Shown here: positions 24,822 through 31,898 of the stretch, piece after piece
Position numbering within the stretch: the stretch's first letter is position 1
Layout: every line of letters starts with the position of its first letter
DNA from: Planctomycetota bacterium
GTDB lineage: Bacteria; Planctomycetota; UBA1135; GCA-002686595
Direction of reading: 5' to 3'
NCBI GenBank assembly: GCA_016872795.1
Contig: VGYZ01000024.1
Span: forward strand, 1 to 50,254
Length of the DNA: 50,254 bases
Made by a program: the position numbers and the translations under genes
Notes under the pieces: model-generated
What the model saw: the letters and a program-made list of their open reading frames with translations, nothing else
What the model was told of the DNA's origin: nothing
The model's database searches: none

Positions 24822-25694
24822 ATGGCCGAGCTCTACGAGGAAATCGTGCGAATGCAGCGCGCGGGCGAGCCCTGCGCGCTGTGCACGATCACGAAGACCG
24901 TCGGCTCGACGCCGGGCAAGACCACGATGAAGATGCTCGTGCGACACGATGGCAGCTTTGTCGGCACGGTGGGGGGCGGCTGCCTCGAGGCCGAGGTGCT
25001 CGAGGCCGCGCTGGCGGCGATGAGGGACGAGCGCTCGCGCACGCTGTCCTTCGCGCTGAACGAGCGCGACTACCCCGACAGCGGGCTCCTGTGCGGCGGA
25101 CAGCTCGAGATCTTCGTCGAGCCGATCGTCGTGCCGCGCCTCGTGCTGTTCGGCGGCGGCCATGTGTCGGGCGCGATCGCGACGCTCGCTCACATGGCCG
25201 GCTTTCATGTCACGGTCGCCGACGATCGCGCGGAGTTCGCGGCTCGCGAGCGCCATCCAGACGCCGACGCGCACCTGTGCGGTGAGTTCGGCGAGCTCGC
25301 GGCGCGCTTCGCTCCGGGCGAGGACCTGTACATGATCGCGGTGACGCGCGGACACGACAAGGACGGCGAGGTGCTCGAGGCGCTCGCCCGCGCCGGCGCG
25401 CGACCGAAGTACCTCGGCATGATCGGAAGCAGGGCCAAGAAGGTGCAGCTCTTCGAGGCGCTGCGCGCGCGCGGCGTGTCCGAGGCCTTCCTCGAGCGCG
25501 TGCGTACGCCCATGGGCCTGCCCATCGGCGCTCGCACCCACGAGGAGATTGCGGTCGCCGTCGCGGCCGAGCTGGTCAGCTTCCGACGCCTCGGCGGACC
25601 GCCCGCCGCTGCCTCGGGCACGGCGGCCCCGCGCACAGCGGGCGCGAACGAGGGCCCCGACGCCCCGCGCGATCCCGCCTGCAGTCCGCGTTGA
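24822..25694 (+). CDS. XdhC/CoxI family protein
   Basis: 290 residues. The N-terminal XdhC_CoxI domain has ITKTVGSTPGKTTMKMLV near 22-40, TVGGGCLEAEV near 48-58 and GLLCGGQLEIFVEP near 87-100, where the Cys would contact molybdenum cofactor. The C-terminal Rossmann domain begins LVLFGGGHVSGAIATLA near 107 and contains AVTRGHDKDGEVLE and KYLGMIGSRAKK near 205. The family inserts sulfurated molybdenum cofactor into xanthine dehydrogenase/CO dehydrogenase-type enzymes. No such enzyme is encoded in this window, so its client lies elsewhere. The last ~30 residues (Ala/Gly/Pro-rich) are not part of the fold. The stop codon overlaps the next gene's -35. Confidence 0.85.
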   Translation: MAELYEEIVRMQRAGEPCALCTITKTVGSTPGKTTMKMLVRHDGSFVGTVGGGCLEAEVLEAALAAMRDERSRTLSFALNERDYPDSGLLCGGQLEIFVEPIVVPRLVLFGGGHVSGAIATLAHMAGFHVTVADDRAEFAARERHPDADAHLCGEFGELAARFAPGEDLYMIAVTRGHDKDGEVLEALARAGARPKYLGMIGSRAKKVQLFEALRARGVSEAFLERVRTPMGLPIGARTHEEIAVAVAAELVSFRRLGGPPAAASGTAAPRTAGANEGPDAPRDPACSPR

Positions 25695-25720
25695 CAGTTT
25701 TCCGCGCCCGCTCGTATCCT
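25691..25720 (+). promoter_or_regulatory. Sigma-70-type promoter TTGACA-18-TATCCT
   Basis: A perfect -35 TTGACA (25691-25696) overlaps the preceding stop codon; 18 nt later comes TATCCT (25715-25720). The predicted start is about 90 nt before ATG 25814, one of the few long leaders here. The consensus quality fits strong expression of the next gene, which also has an unusually regular codon choice (AAG, CTC, ACC). Confidence 0.6.
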
Positions 25721-25813
25721 CCGCGACCCCCCAACGGCCCCTCGGGCGGCCGTAACCCCCGCGCTCGCGGCGGGTATCCCCAAGGTTCCCAAGGCCCGAC
25801 CCCGGTTCCACCC

Positions 25814-26929
25814 ATGCGCATCCTCCGCTCCGCGGCGCTCCTCGCCCTCCTCGTCGCCGCCACCCCGGCTCTCGCCGACCGCATCACGACCACCGACGGC
25901 AAGACGCTCGAGGACGTCGAGATCACCAACGAGACCCTCGCCGGAGTGCTCTACAAGGCCAAGGGCAAGGCCGGCGAGCAGAACATCGCCGCCGAACAGG
26001 TGCTCTCGGTGACCTACCTGAACAAGGTTCCCGGGCTGATCGTCTCGGCCCACTCGGACCTCGAGGAAGGCAACCTCGAGTCGGCTGCCGACGGCTTCGA
26101 GGAGTTCGCCGAGTCGATCTTTTCGGGCACGAACAAGAAGGACAAGCAGGCTTGGGCCCCGGGCTACGCGCTCTTCCGCGCGATCGAGGCCCATCAGGCC
26201 ATGGGCAGCAAGGAGTCGATCGAGAAGGTGGTCGCGCTCGCCGACCTGCTCGGGTCGAATTTGCCCGAGTCGCGCTATGTGCCGCTCGCCTACATCGCCA
26301 AGGCCGCTGCCCAGCGCGACCTCAAGAGGAGCGATGAGGCGGTCGCGACCGTTGCATCGCTCAAGGCCCTCGTCCAGTCCAAGGCGCTCTCGGACGCCTT
26401 CCGCCTGCAGGCCGAGATGCTCGAGGTCGAGCTCAGCAACGCCAAGGTGCAGGCCCGCCGCGACCGCTACATCGAGATCGGCATCGCTGCCGGTTCGACC
26501 TTCCCGGCCGTGCGCAACCGCGCGCGCGTGCTCGAGGCCGAAACCTACCTCGAAGGCGAGACGAAGGACTTCGGCAAGGCTCGCAAGCTCTACGACCAGG
26601 TCACCAAGGACTCCAAGGCCGATGGCGCGACCCTCGCGGGCGCCTACGCGGGCATGGGTGACTGCCTGTTCCAAGAAGCGGTCGACAAGCTGCGCGCCAA
26701 CGGCGACGCCTCGGCGGTCCTCGAGGAAGCGGTGCTCAACTACCTGCGCGTGGTCGTGGTCTACAAGGACCAGACCCGCTATGTGCCGCGCGCGCTCTAC
26801 CAGTCCGGCAAGGTGTTCGAGTTCATGGGCGAGGCTGCCAAGCCGAGCTCGACCAAGATGTACCGCAAGCTGGTCACCGAGTACCCCCTCTCCGAGTGGG
26901 CCGCCAAGGCGCGCGATTCTCGCCGCTAG
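25814..26929 (+). CDS. Exported helical-repeat (TPR-like) protein, probably abundant
   Basis: 371 residues from ATG 25814. Signal peptide MRILRSAALLALLVAATPALA is cut near residue 21. Residues 22-70 are beta-rich (DRITTTDGKTLEDVEITNET, EQVLSVTYLN), as in small N-terminal domains that precede repeats. From about 85 onward the sequence is helical repeats like TPR/Sel1 types (AEMLEVELSNAKVQARRDRY, ADGATLAGAYAGMGDCLFQE, YRKLVTEYPLSEWAAKARD, the last resembling YbgF/BamD TPRs). Acts in the periplasm; role unknown. An in-frame upstream ATG at 25691 lies on the -35 and would hide the signal peptide, so it is rejected. Confidence 0.7.
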   Translation: MRILRSAALLALLVAATPALADRITTTDGKTLEDVEITNETLAGVLYKAKGKAGEQNIAAEQVLSVTYLNKVPGLIVSAHSDLEEGNLESAADGFEEFAESIFSGTNKKDKQAWAPGYALFRAIEAHQAMGSKESIEKVVALADLLGSNLPESRYVPLAYIAKAAAQRDLKRSDEAVATVASLKALVQSKALSDAFRLQAEMLEVELSNAKVQARRDRYIEIGIAAGSTFPAVRNRARVLEAETYLEGETKDFGKARKLYDQVTKDSKADGATLAGAYAGMGDCLFQEAVDKLRANGDASAVLEEAVLNYLRVVVVYKDQTRYVPRALYQSGKVFEFMGEAAKPSSTKMYRKLVTEYPLSEWAAKARDSRR

Positions 26930-26957
26930 GCCGCAAGAGGCGGATTTAGATGCCACC

Positions 26958-26993
26958 GCGGGCGGTGGGGTGCCTCGGCACCCCGCCGCCCGC
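26958..26993 (+). terminator. 17-bp hairpin after the exported repeat protein
   Basis: GCGGGCGGTGGGGTGCC and its near-perfect complement GGCACCCCGCCGCCCGC are separated by only two nt; the single imperfect pair is a U-G wobble. It begins 29 bp after the stop at 26929. No U-tract follows, so it may act as a transcript-stabilising or Rho-assisted terminator. The remainder of 26930-27205 holds no gene I can see. Confidence 0.55.
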
Positions 26994-27205
26994 GCTGCAT
27001 TGCGCGGCAACGGCACGCCGCGCGGGGGCGAGTCGGTGAGCGCGCGAGCGGGGCCAGCGCCGCAGCTCGGAAATTCCCCTCTTCACGCTCCAGCGCTCGC
27101 AGCCGCCCTGTCCACGCCGCTCTCCACAACGCCACGAACCCCGCCTTTCGAGCGACATTTTCCGCGCGCCGCGACAGCGACTGCGGCGCAGGAGAACTCG
27201 AAGCC

Positions 27206-27784
27206 ATGTCGACGGGACAGACGAAAGACTGCTGGCGCGGGCTGGCCGAGCTCGCGCCGCTGGTGCGCGCCTTCGGAGTGCGGCGCTGCGCCGATTCGAA
27301 CGAGGTCGAGGACCTCGTGCAGGACACGCTGCTGCGCGCGATGCACTCGCGTCGGCGCGGTCAGCGTCCGCGCCGGCTCGAGCCATGGTTGCTGCGCATT
27401 GCGGCCAATGCGCTCGCGGATCGTGGCCGACGCGACGGGCGCGTGCCTTGCGAGTTGCTCGAGGATCTCGACTGTGTCGCGCAGCGCGATCCCGCGCACG
27501 AGTGCGTCGGCGGGGCGGGGGAGGAGCGCTGGCAGCTCGGCTCGCATGTCGTGACCAAGGACACGGCGCTCGCGCTGTTGCGCGAAGCACTCGCACGGCT
27601 CGAGGCCGAAGAGCGGGCATGGCTCGAGTCCCACTACTCGGCGACACGCACGGGAGCGCGCGTCGTCGTGGAGGCGGGCATGGACAAGCATCGCCTCTAT
27701 CGCATGCGGCGCCGTCTCGGACGCGCCCTCGAAGGGCCCCTCGCTCGCGCCGCCTCGCGCGCACGCCACGCGGAGGGCCACTAG
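27206..27784 (+). CDS. ECF-type RNA polymerase sigma factor
   Basis: 192 residues. Region 2 covers about 15-80 and contains the core-binding, -10-recognising motif EVEDLVQDTLLRAM near 33-46, then RRLEPWLLRIAANALADRGRR. Region 4 is near 120-175 (ALALLREALARLEAEERAWLESHYS, ARVVVEAGMDKHRLYRMRRRLGRALEG). The linker of about 40 residues carries acidic and Cys residues (CELLEDLDCVAQRD). AGGAG lies about ten nt upstream of ATG 27206. The gene after it, two nt away, is not a recognisable membrane anti-sigma factor. Regulon unknown; region 4 diverges from standard ECF factors, as in planctomycete-specific groups. Confidence 0.78.
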   Translation: MSTGQTKDCWRGLAELAPLVRAFGVRRCADSNEVEDLVQDTLLRAMHSRRRGQRPRRLEPWLLRIAANALADRGRRDGRVPCELLEDLDCVAQRDPAHECVGGAGEERWQLGSHVVTKDTALALLREALARLEAEERAWLESHYSATRTGARVVVEAGMDKHRLYRMRRRLGRALEGPLARAASRARHAEGH

Positions 27785-27786
27785 CC

Positions 27787-28632
27787 ATGCACCACGCCCT
27801 GCTGCTGCCCGCGCTCGTCGCCAGCGCGCTGCCAGGCGAGTTCGAGCGCGAGGTCGCGGCCGTGCCCATGTTCGCGACCTCGAGCGAGGCTTGGCAGCAC
27901 GCGCTCGCGGTCGCGGGGCGGCTGCGCGTCGCTCGCGCCGTCGAACGGCCTGCGGCTCGTCGCGCCTCGGCCGCGGCGTGGGCAGCGGTGCGTGCGCGCT
28001 TTCCGCTCGAGCGCGCGCTCGCATCCGAGGCCGCCTTCCGTGCCGCCGAGCAACTGCGCATTCTCGAAGCGGACTCCGCAGCGCTGCTGGAGCTCGAGTT
28101 CGCGCGGGTCGAGTCTCCCGACCCGGGCCTGCGCGCCAAGGCCGCGCTCGAGTGCGCGCACATCGAGCGTCGGCGTCGCAACGGCGAGCGCGCACTCGAT
28201 CTCTACCTAGCGCTTTGCGCGGACTCGACCGCTCCGCCGCGTCGACGCGACGAGGCCGCGCTGTGGGTCGGCAAGACCTACGCCCAGCGCGGACGCTTCT
28301 CCGACGCCGAACGCTGGCTGCGCCGCTGCGCGGAACGCGCAAGCTACGCCCTCGATCGCATCCGCGCCTTCGACGAGTGGTGCGCGCTGTACATCGGCAT
28401 CGACGATCTCGAGGCCGCCGCCGGCGTGCTCGCCACCGCGCGCGCCTCGCTCGCGCCGCTCCTGCTCGAAGAGACGCGGCTGGGCACGGTAGTGCGCGAA
28501 GCACTCGACGCGATGCGCTCGATTTCCGCGCTCGAGCGCGCCGTCGCGCGTCGACGCGCCAAGGCCGGAGCCATTCCCGCGTCGCCCACGCCCACGCGGC
28601 GCGAGCCACCGCGACCAGCGCCTGCGCGCTAG
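27787..28632 (+). CDS. Hypothetical TPR-like protein coupled to the ECF sigma factor
   Basis: 281 residues from ATG 27787, two nt after the sigma factor stop, so co-transcribed. Ala/Arg/Leu/Glu-rich, all-helical, with TPR-like pairs (ALECAHIERRRRNGERALDLYLALC near 118-142; DEAALWVGKTYAQRGRFSDAERWLRRCAERA near 152-182). A weak N-terminal hydrophobic stretch (ALLLPALVASALPG) could be a signal peptide. The C-terminus is Pro/Arg-rich. No anti-sigma domain or membrane span is seen. It may sense or scaffold for the sigma factor, which is inference from context only. Confidence 0.55.
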   Translation: MHHALLLPALVASALPGEFEREVAAVPMFATSSEAWQHALAVAGRLRVARAVERPAARRASAAAWAAVRARFPLERALASEAAFRAAEQLRILEADSAALLELEFARVESPDPGLRAKAALECAHIERRRRNGERALDLYLALCADSTAPPRRRDEAALWVGKTYAQRGRFSDAERWLRRCAERASYALDRIRAFDEWCALYIGIDDLEAAAGVLATARASLAPLLLEETRLGTVVREALDAMRSISALERAVARRRAKAGAIPASPTPTRREPPRPAPAR

Positions 28633-28880
28633 AAGTCCCCGCGCGCGAGGCTGATCACGAACTGCAGGATCGGCTTGCGCGACGCGGGGTTCGACTCGCG
28701 CAGGATCTCCAGAGCCAGCTGGATGTCGCCGAGCGTGGCGCGCCGCGCGATGTCGAGCAGCTCCTCGAGCTGGATCTCCGCGCCGCTGCCCGCGGTCACG
28801 CGTCGCAGCAATTCGCGCTCGTCGTCGTCGAGGTGCCTGTCGCACTGCGCCAGCCAGCACTGCACCGGCACGAAGCACAT
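28629..28880 (-). CDS. Small conserved-looking protein, N-terminus probably cut by a frameshift
   Basis: 83 residues can be read from ATG 28880; the stop overlaps the convergent gene's stop. The sequence is helical and acidic/basic (LDDDERELLRRVTAG, QLEELLDIARRATLGDIQLA), vaguely like small TerB-like helical domains, but I cannot assign a family. The same frame stays coding-like upstream to about 29000 (TRAVPYILDPRRRRLP, ESTELLGEFERILVTRIEPT) without any ATG, GTG or TTG. Another frame supplies ATG 29050 (MSQSARRRRAYRAEALPP) and meets it at a run of six C. One extra C would give a protein of about 140 residues over 28629-29050. Confidence 0.5.
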   Translation of the reverse strand: MCFVPVQCWLAQCDRHLDDDERELLRRVTAGSGAEIQLEELLDIARRATLGDIQLALEILRESNPASRKPILQFVISLARGDF

Positions 28881-29077
28881 GCGGGTGGGCTCAATGCGTG
28901 TGACGAGGATGCGTTCGAATTCGCCGAGCAGCTCCGTGGACTCGGCACGGGGGAGGCGGCGCCGTCGCGGGTCCAGAATGTACGGGACCGCGCGCGTGGG
29001 GGGAGTGCCTCAGCGCGGTATGCCCGCCGCCTCCGCGCGCTCTGCGACACCCGCGCGCAGGCTCGCGGAAAAGTACT

Positions 29078-29112
29078 GCGGCCCGGCTCTCCGCGAGGGA
29101 GAGCCGAGCCGC
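29078..29112 (-). terminator. Rho-independent-like terminator of the UDP-glucose dehydrogenase gene
   Basis: A 15-bp stem (GCGGCCCGGCTCTCC with its complement, one mismatch) encloses a five-base loop, 23 bp after the stop of the dehydrogenase gene. On the minus strand the stem is followed by a short AGTACTTTT tail. Confidence 0.6.
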
Positions 29113-29134
29113 GTGTGCGCGTGGAGCGCGAGTC

Positions 29135-30436
29135 TCAGCAGCCGATGCCGTAGTAGGTGAAGCCCGCGTCCTCGAGCGTCTTGCGGCGATAGATGTTGCG
29201 ACCGTCGAACACGACCGCCGTCTTCAGGCGGCGCTTCATGTCCTCGAAGTCGGGGCGGCGGAACTCGTTCCACTCGGTGATGAGCAGCAGGGCGTCGGCG
29301 CCGTCGAGCGCCTGCATCGGCGTCTCCGAGTAGCGGATGCGCTCGCCGAGATGGTGGCGCTTGCACTCGTCGATGGCCTCGGGATCGCAGGCCGTCACGG
29401 TCGCACCCGCGGCGAGCAGCTCGTTGATCACAACGACCGCCGGAGCCTCGCGCATGTCGTCGGTCTGCGGCTTGAAGGCCAGCCCCCAGACCGCGAAGTG
29501 ACGGCCCTTGAGGTTGGCGCCGAAGTGCTTCTTGACCTGCTCGGCGACGACATACTTCTGCTTCTCGTTCACCGCTTCGACGGCTTGGAGGATCTTGAAG
29601 TCGTAGCCATGGTCCTCGGCCGTCTTGACGATCGCCTTGACGTCCTTGGGGAAGCACGAGCCGCCGTAGCCGCAACCCGCGAACAAGAAGCGCGAGCCGA
29701 TGCGGTCGTCGGTGCCGATGCCCGCGCGGATCTTGTCGACATCGGCGCCGACGAGCGAGCAGATGTTGGCGATCTCGTTCATGAACGAGATGCGCGTGGC
29801 GAGCATGGCGTTGGCGGCGTACTTGGTGAGCTCGGCCGACTCCGGGTCCATGAAGATCACCGGCTTGCCGGTGCGCACGAAGGGCGCGTAGAGCTCGTCC
29901 ATGACATCGCGCGCGCGCTGCGAGCGGGCGCCGACGACCACGCGGTCAGGCTTCATGAAGTCGTCGATGGCCGCGCCTTCCTTCAGGAACTCGGGGTTCG
30001 ACACGACATCGAACTCGTGGCGGGTGTTGGCGGCGACCGCCGCGGCGACCTCATTCGATGTGCCGACCGGGACGGTCGACTTGTCGACGATCACCGTGTA
30101 GCCCGTCATGTGCTGGGCGGTCGACCTGGCGGCCGAGAGCACATACTTCAGGTCCGCGCTGCCGTCCTCGCCCGGAGGCGTGCCGACGGCGATGAACACG
30201 ACCTGCGCGTTGGGGATCGCGTCGGCGTAGTTGGTGGTGAAGTGCAGGCGACCGTCGTGGACATTGCGCTTGAGCAGCTCCTCGAGGCCCGGCTCGTAGA
30301 TCGGGACCTCGCCGGCCTTGAGGCGCGCGATCTTGCGTTCGTCGATGTCGACGCACACGACATGGTTGCCGCTTTCGGCGAAGCAGGTGCCTGCGACGAG
30401 ACCGACATAGCCGGTACCGATGACTGCGATGCGCAT
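29135..30436 (-). CDS. UDP-glucose 6-dehydrogenase (UDP-glucose/GDP-mannose dehydrogenase family)
   Basis: 433 residues, a usual length. Oxidises UDP-glucose to UDP-glucuronate with two NAD+, feeding surface polysaccharide synthesis. NAD-binding MRIAVIGTGYVGLVAGTCF is at 1-19, VFIAVGTPPGEDGSADL near 80, DKSTVPVGT near 118, and NPEFLKEGAAIDDFMKPDR near 147-165 is the UGDH signature. The catalytic Cys is in GCGYGGSCFPKD near 258. The C-terminal UDP-binding domain has VWGLAFKPQTDDMREAPA near 315. Very close relatives may use GDP-mannose, but the GTPPGEDGSAD and FMKPDR motifs favour UDP-glucose. Single gene with its own terminator; 30437-30618 holds no other gene. Confidence 0.92.
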   Translation of the reverse strand: MRIAVIGTGYVGLVAGTCFAESGNHVVCVDIDERKIARLKAGEVPIYEPGLEELLKRNVHDGRLHFTTNYADAIPNAQVVFIAVGTPPGEDGSADLKYVLSAARSTAQHMTGYTVIVDKSTVPVGTSNEVAAAVAANTRHEFDVVSNPEFLKEGAAIDDFMKPDRVVVGARSQRARDVMDELYAPFVRTGKPVIFMDPESAELTKYAANAMLATRISFMNEIANICSLVGADVDKIRAGIGTDDRIGSRFLFAGCGYGGSCFPKDVKAIVKTAEDHGYDFKILQAVEAVNEKQKYVVAEQVKKHFGANLKGRHFAVWGLAFKPQTDDMREAPAVVVINELLAAGATVTACDPEAIDECKRHHLGERIRYSETPMQALDGADALLLITEWNEFRRPDFEDMKRRLKTAVVFDGRNIYRRKTLEDAGFTYYGIGC

Positions 30437-30618
30437 GACTGGCGAGGCGTTGGGGGCTAGGCGAGCATCTTGGAAAGCCCAGAGCGTAGAACCGAGCAGG
30501 GCGGCCCTGAGTGGGAGCCTTGTCGGTGGGCAGCCTGATGTGAGTGGAGGGGGAACCGCTCGTTCTCGCGCCCGTTCCTATGCTTGGGGAAACGCCATAC
30601 ACTACTACAGGCGTCAAG

Positions 30619-30691
30619 GGGCGATTAGCTCAGCGGTCAGAGCGCCTCCCTTACAAGGAGGATGTCGGGGGTTCGATCCCCTCATCGCCCA
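30619..30691 (+). tRNA. tRNA-Val (anticodon TAC)
   Basis: A full cloverleaf folds. The acceptor stem is GGGCGAT/ATCGCCC, the D-stem GCTC/GAGC, the anticodon stem CCTCC/GGAGG with loop CTTACAA giving anticodon TAC, and the T-arm GGGGG-TTCGATC-CCCTC with one G-U pair. It is 73 nt with discriminator A at 30691. CCA is not encoded (CCC follows). TACACT at 30598-30603 is a plausible -10. Reads GUA and related Val codons. Confidence 0.95.
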
Positions 30692-30751
30692 CCCACCCTC
30701 GGGGGCGAGAAACGACCTTGGCGCGTTCAAGAATGGTGCTGGGGGGGGGCC

Positions 30752-31833
30752 GCAGCTGCCGTCCGCGGGGTTGTGCGCTGGGCTCGAGCACGAAGGCCGA
30801 GTTTCCGCGCTCGGTGCGCGCCACGCGACCAGAGACCGCGCCGCGCTCCCCGGCCGCGGAAGCTCGCCGCCAGCATCTCCGCTGGCACGCCATGGCCGCG
30901 CTTGCGCACCTCGACCGGCCCGAAACCCAGCCGCGTCAGGCTCTCGCGGACCTTGCGGGCGTCGGCGGGCACGGTGTCGAGCACGCGCCAGCCCCGCGCG
31001 AGCGGCGTACTGACCGGACCCAGCCCGAGGAGGTAGACGAGGTGGGGATCGAGGCCCGCGAGGTCGTGCTCGCAGGCCAAGTCCCCGACCAGCCCCGAGC
31101 GCACGACCGCCGCATCCAGGTCGAACAGCCAGAAGTTCGCGGAAGAAGTTTCCGATAGGGGAGCTGACGCGGGGGTGGTGCCCCGACGAGGCGCGCGACG
31201 CGGCCCTCCGGGCCAAGCGCGACCGCCTCCCGCAGCCCCGCCTCCGCGCCCACGCCGACTCCTATCCACAGGTTCATCTCGCACAGCTCGCCGCGGTCGC
31301 TGACCCGCTGGGCGAGCCCGCGCGAGGCGCTGTCGAGTCCCAGCCAGCCCATGTCGAACGCCAGAGACAGCTCGATGCACGCGCCGGGGGAGCGCTCTGC
31401 GAGCACCACCACGGCCGGTAGCGGCGGGCGACCAGCGCATCTCGATCCGCGGCCACGGCGGGCCTTCCCATTTCTGAGACAGCGCGCATCGGCTCCCAGG
31501 CCGCCCGTCCCGTCGAACACCGTGCAGCCCGCCGCCGAGCGCGCGCTGCGCCGAGCCCGCTCGCGGGCCACCGCGTCGCGCATGGACTGCTCCAGCCCGC
31601 GCCGGGTCAACCAGCGCAGCCAGCCCGACGGGAAGCGCTCGCAGGCACGCTCGCGCAGCGCCGCCTGCTCCGCCGCTAGCCGCCCCAACCGGGGACCGAG
31701 CCGCCTGCGCAGCGCCTCCGAGCGCCGCAGCGGATCCGCGCGCCCATCGACCCCCCGCCAGAGCCGCCTCGATGGCAGGGAACTCCCGACGCTCGGGAAA
31801 CTCTGCATGGAGGTGTTCCGTTCCGTTTGCCAC
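30752..31833 (-). pseudogene. Decayed SAM-dependent methyltransferase with C-terminal THUMP-like domain
   Basis: Fragments of one protein lie in order in three frames. ANGTEHLHAEF...AIEAALAGG starts from GTG 31833. After a C6 run (31751-31756) comes ERFPSGWLRWLTRRGLEQ...TVFDGTGGLGADAR (SAM motif I). Then GRPAVAADRDALVA in another frame. The stretch with the DPxRR-type motif is absent, and sequence resumes at SPGACIELSLAFD, RVSDRGELCEMNLW. A G5 run near 31171-31175 leads to SSPIGNF. A 13-bp duplication (AGAAGTT at 31131-31137 and 31144-31150) precedes WLFDLDAAVVRSGLVGDLA...AYLL-like THUMP-like sequence to GPVEVRKRGHGVP. Finally, near 30858, the frame moves to RTERGNSAFVLEPSAQP. Several independent lesions mean it is non-functional. 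The motifs are seen directly; the family is from knowledge of THUMP-like (PF18096-type) methyltransferases. Confidence 0.7.
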
Positions 31834-31845
31834 TATCCCGACGCT

Positions 31846-31864
31846 CGCTCTCGCAAGGAGAGCG
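31846..31864. repeat. Short inverted repeat upstream of the response regulator
   Basis: CGCTCTC and GAGAGCG flank a five-base loop. It lies between the divergent pseudogene start and GTG 31899, so it could be an operator or a leader hairpin. Short and GC-rich, hence weak. Confidence 0.25.
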
Positions 31865-31898
31865 TGGCGTTAGCTCTCCGCACTGCCCGAGGACTCCC

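Noticed and set aside
30741-30749. Run of nine G downstream of tRNA-Val as a G-quadruplex or phase-variation switch
   Set aside because: It lies at the decayed end of a pseudogene with no intact ORF to switch; an isolated G-run alone does not make a quadruplex.
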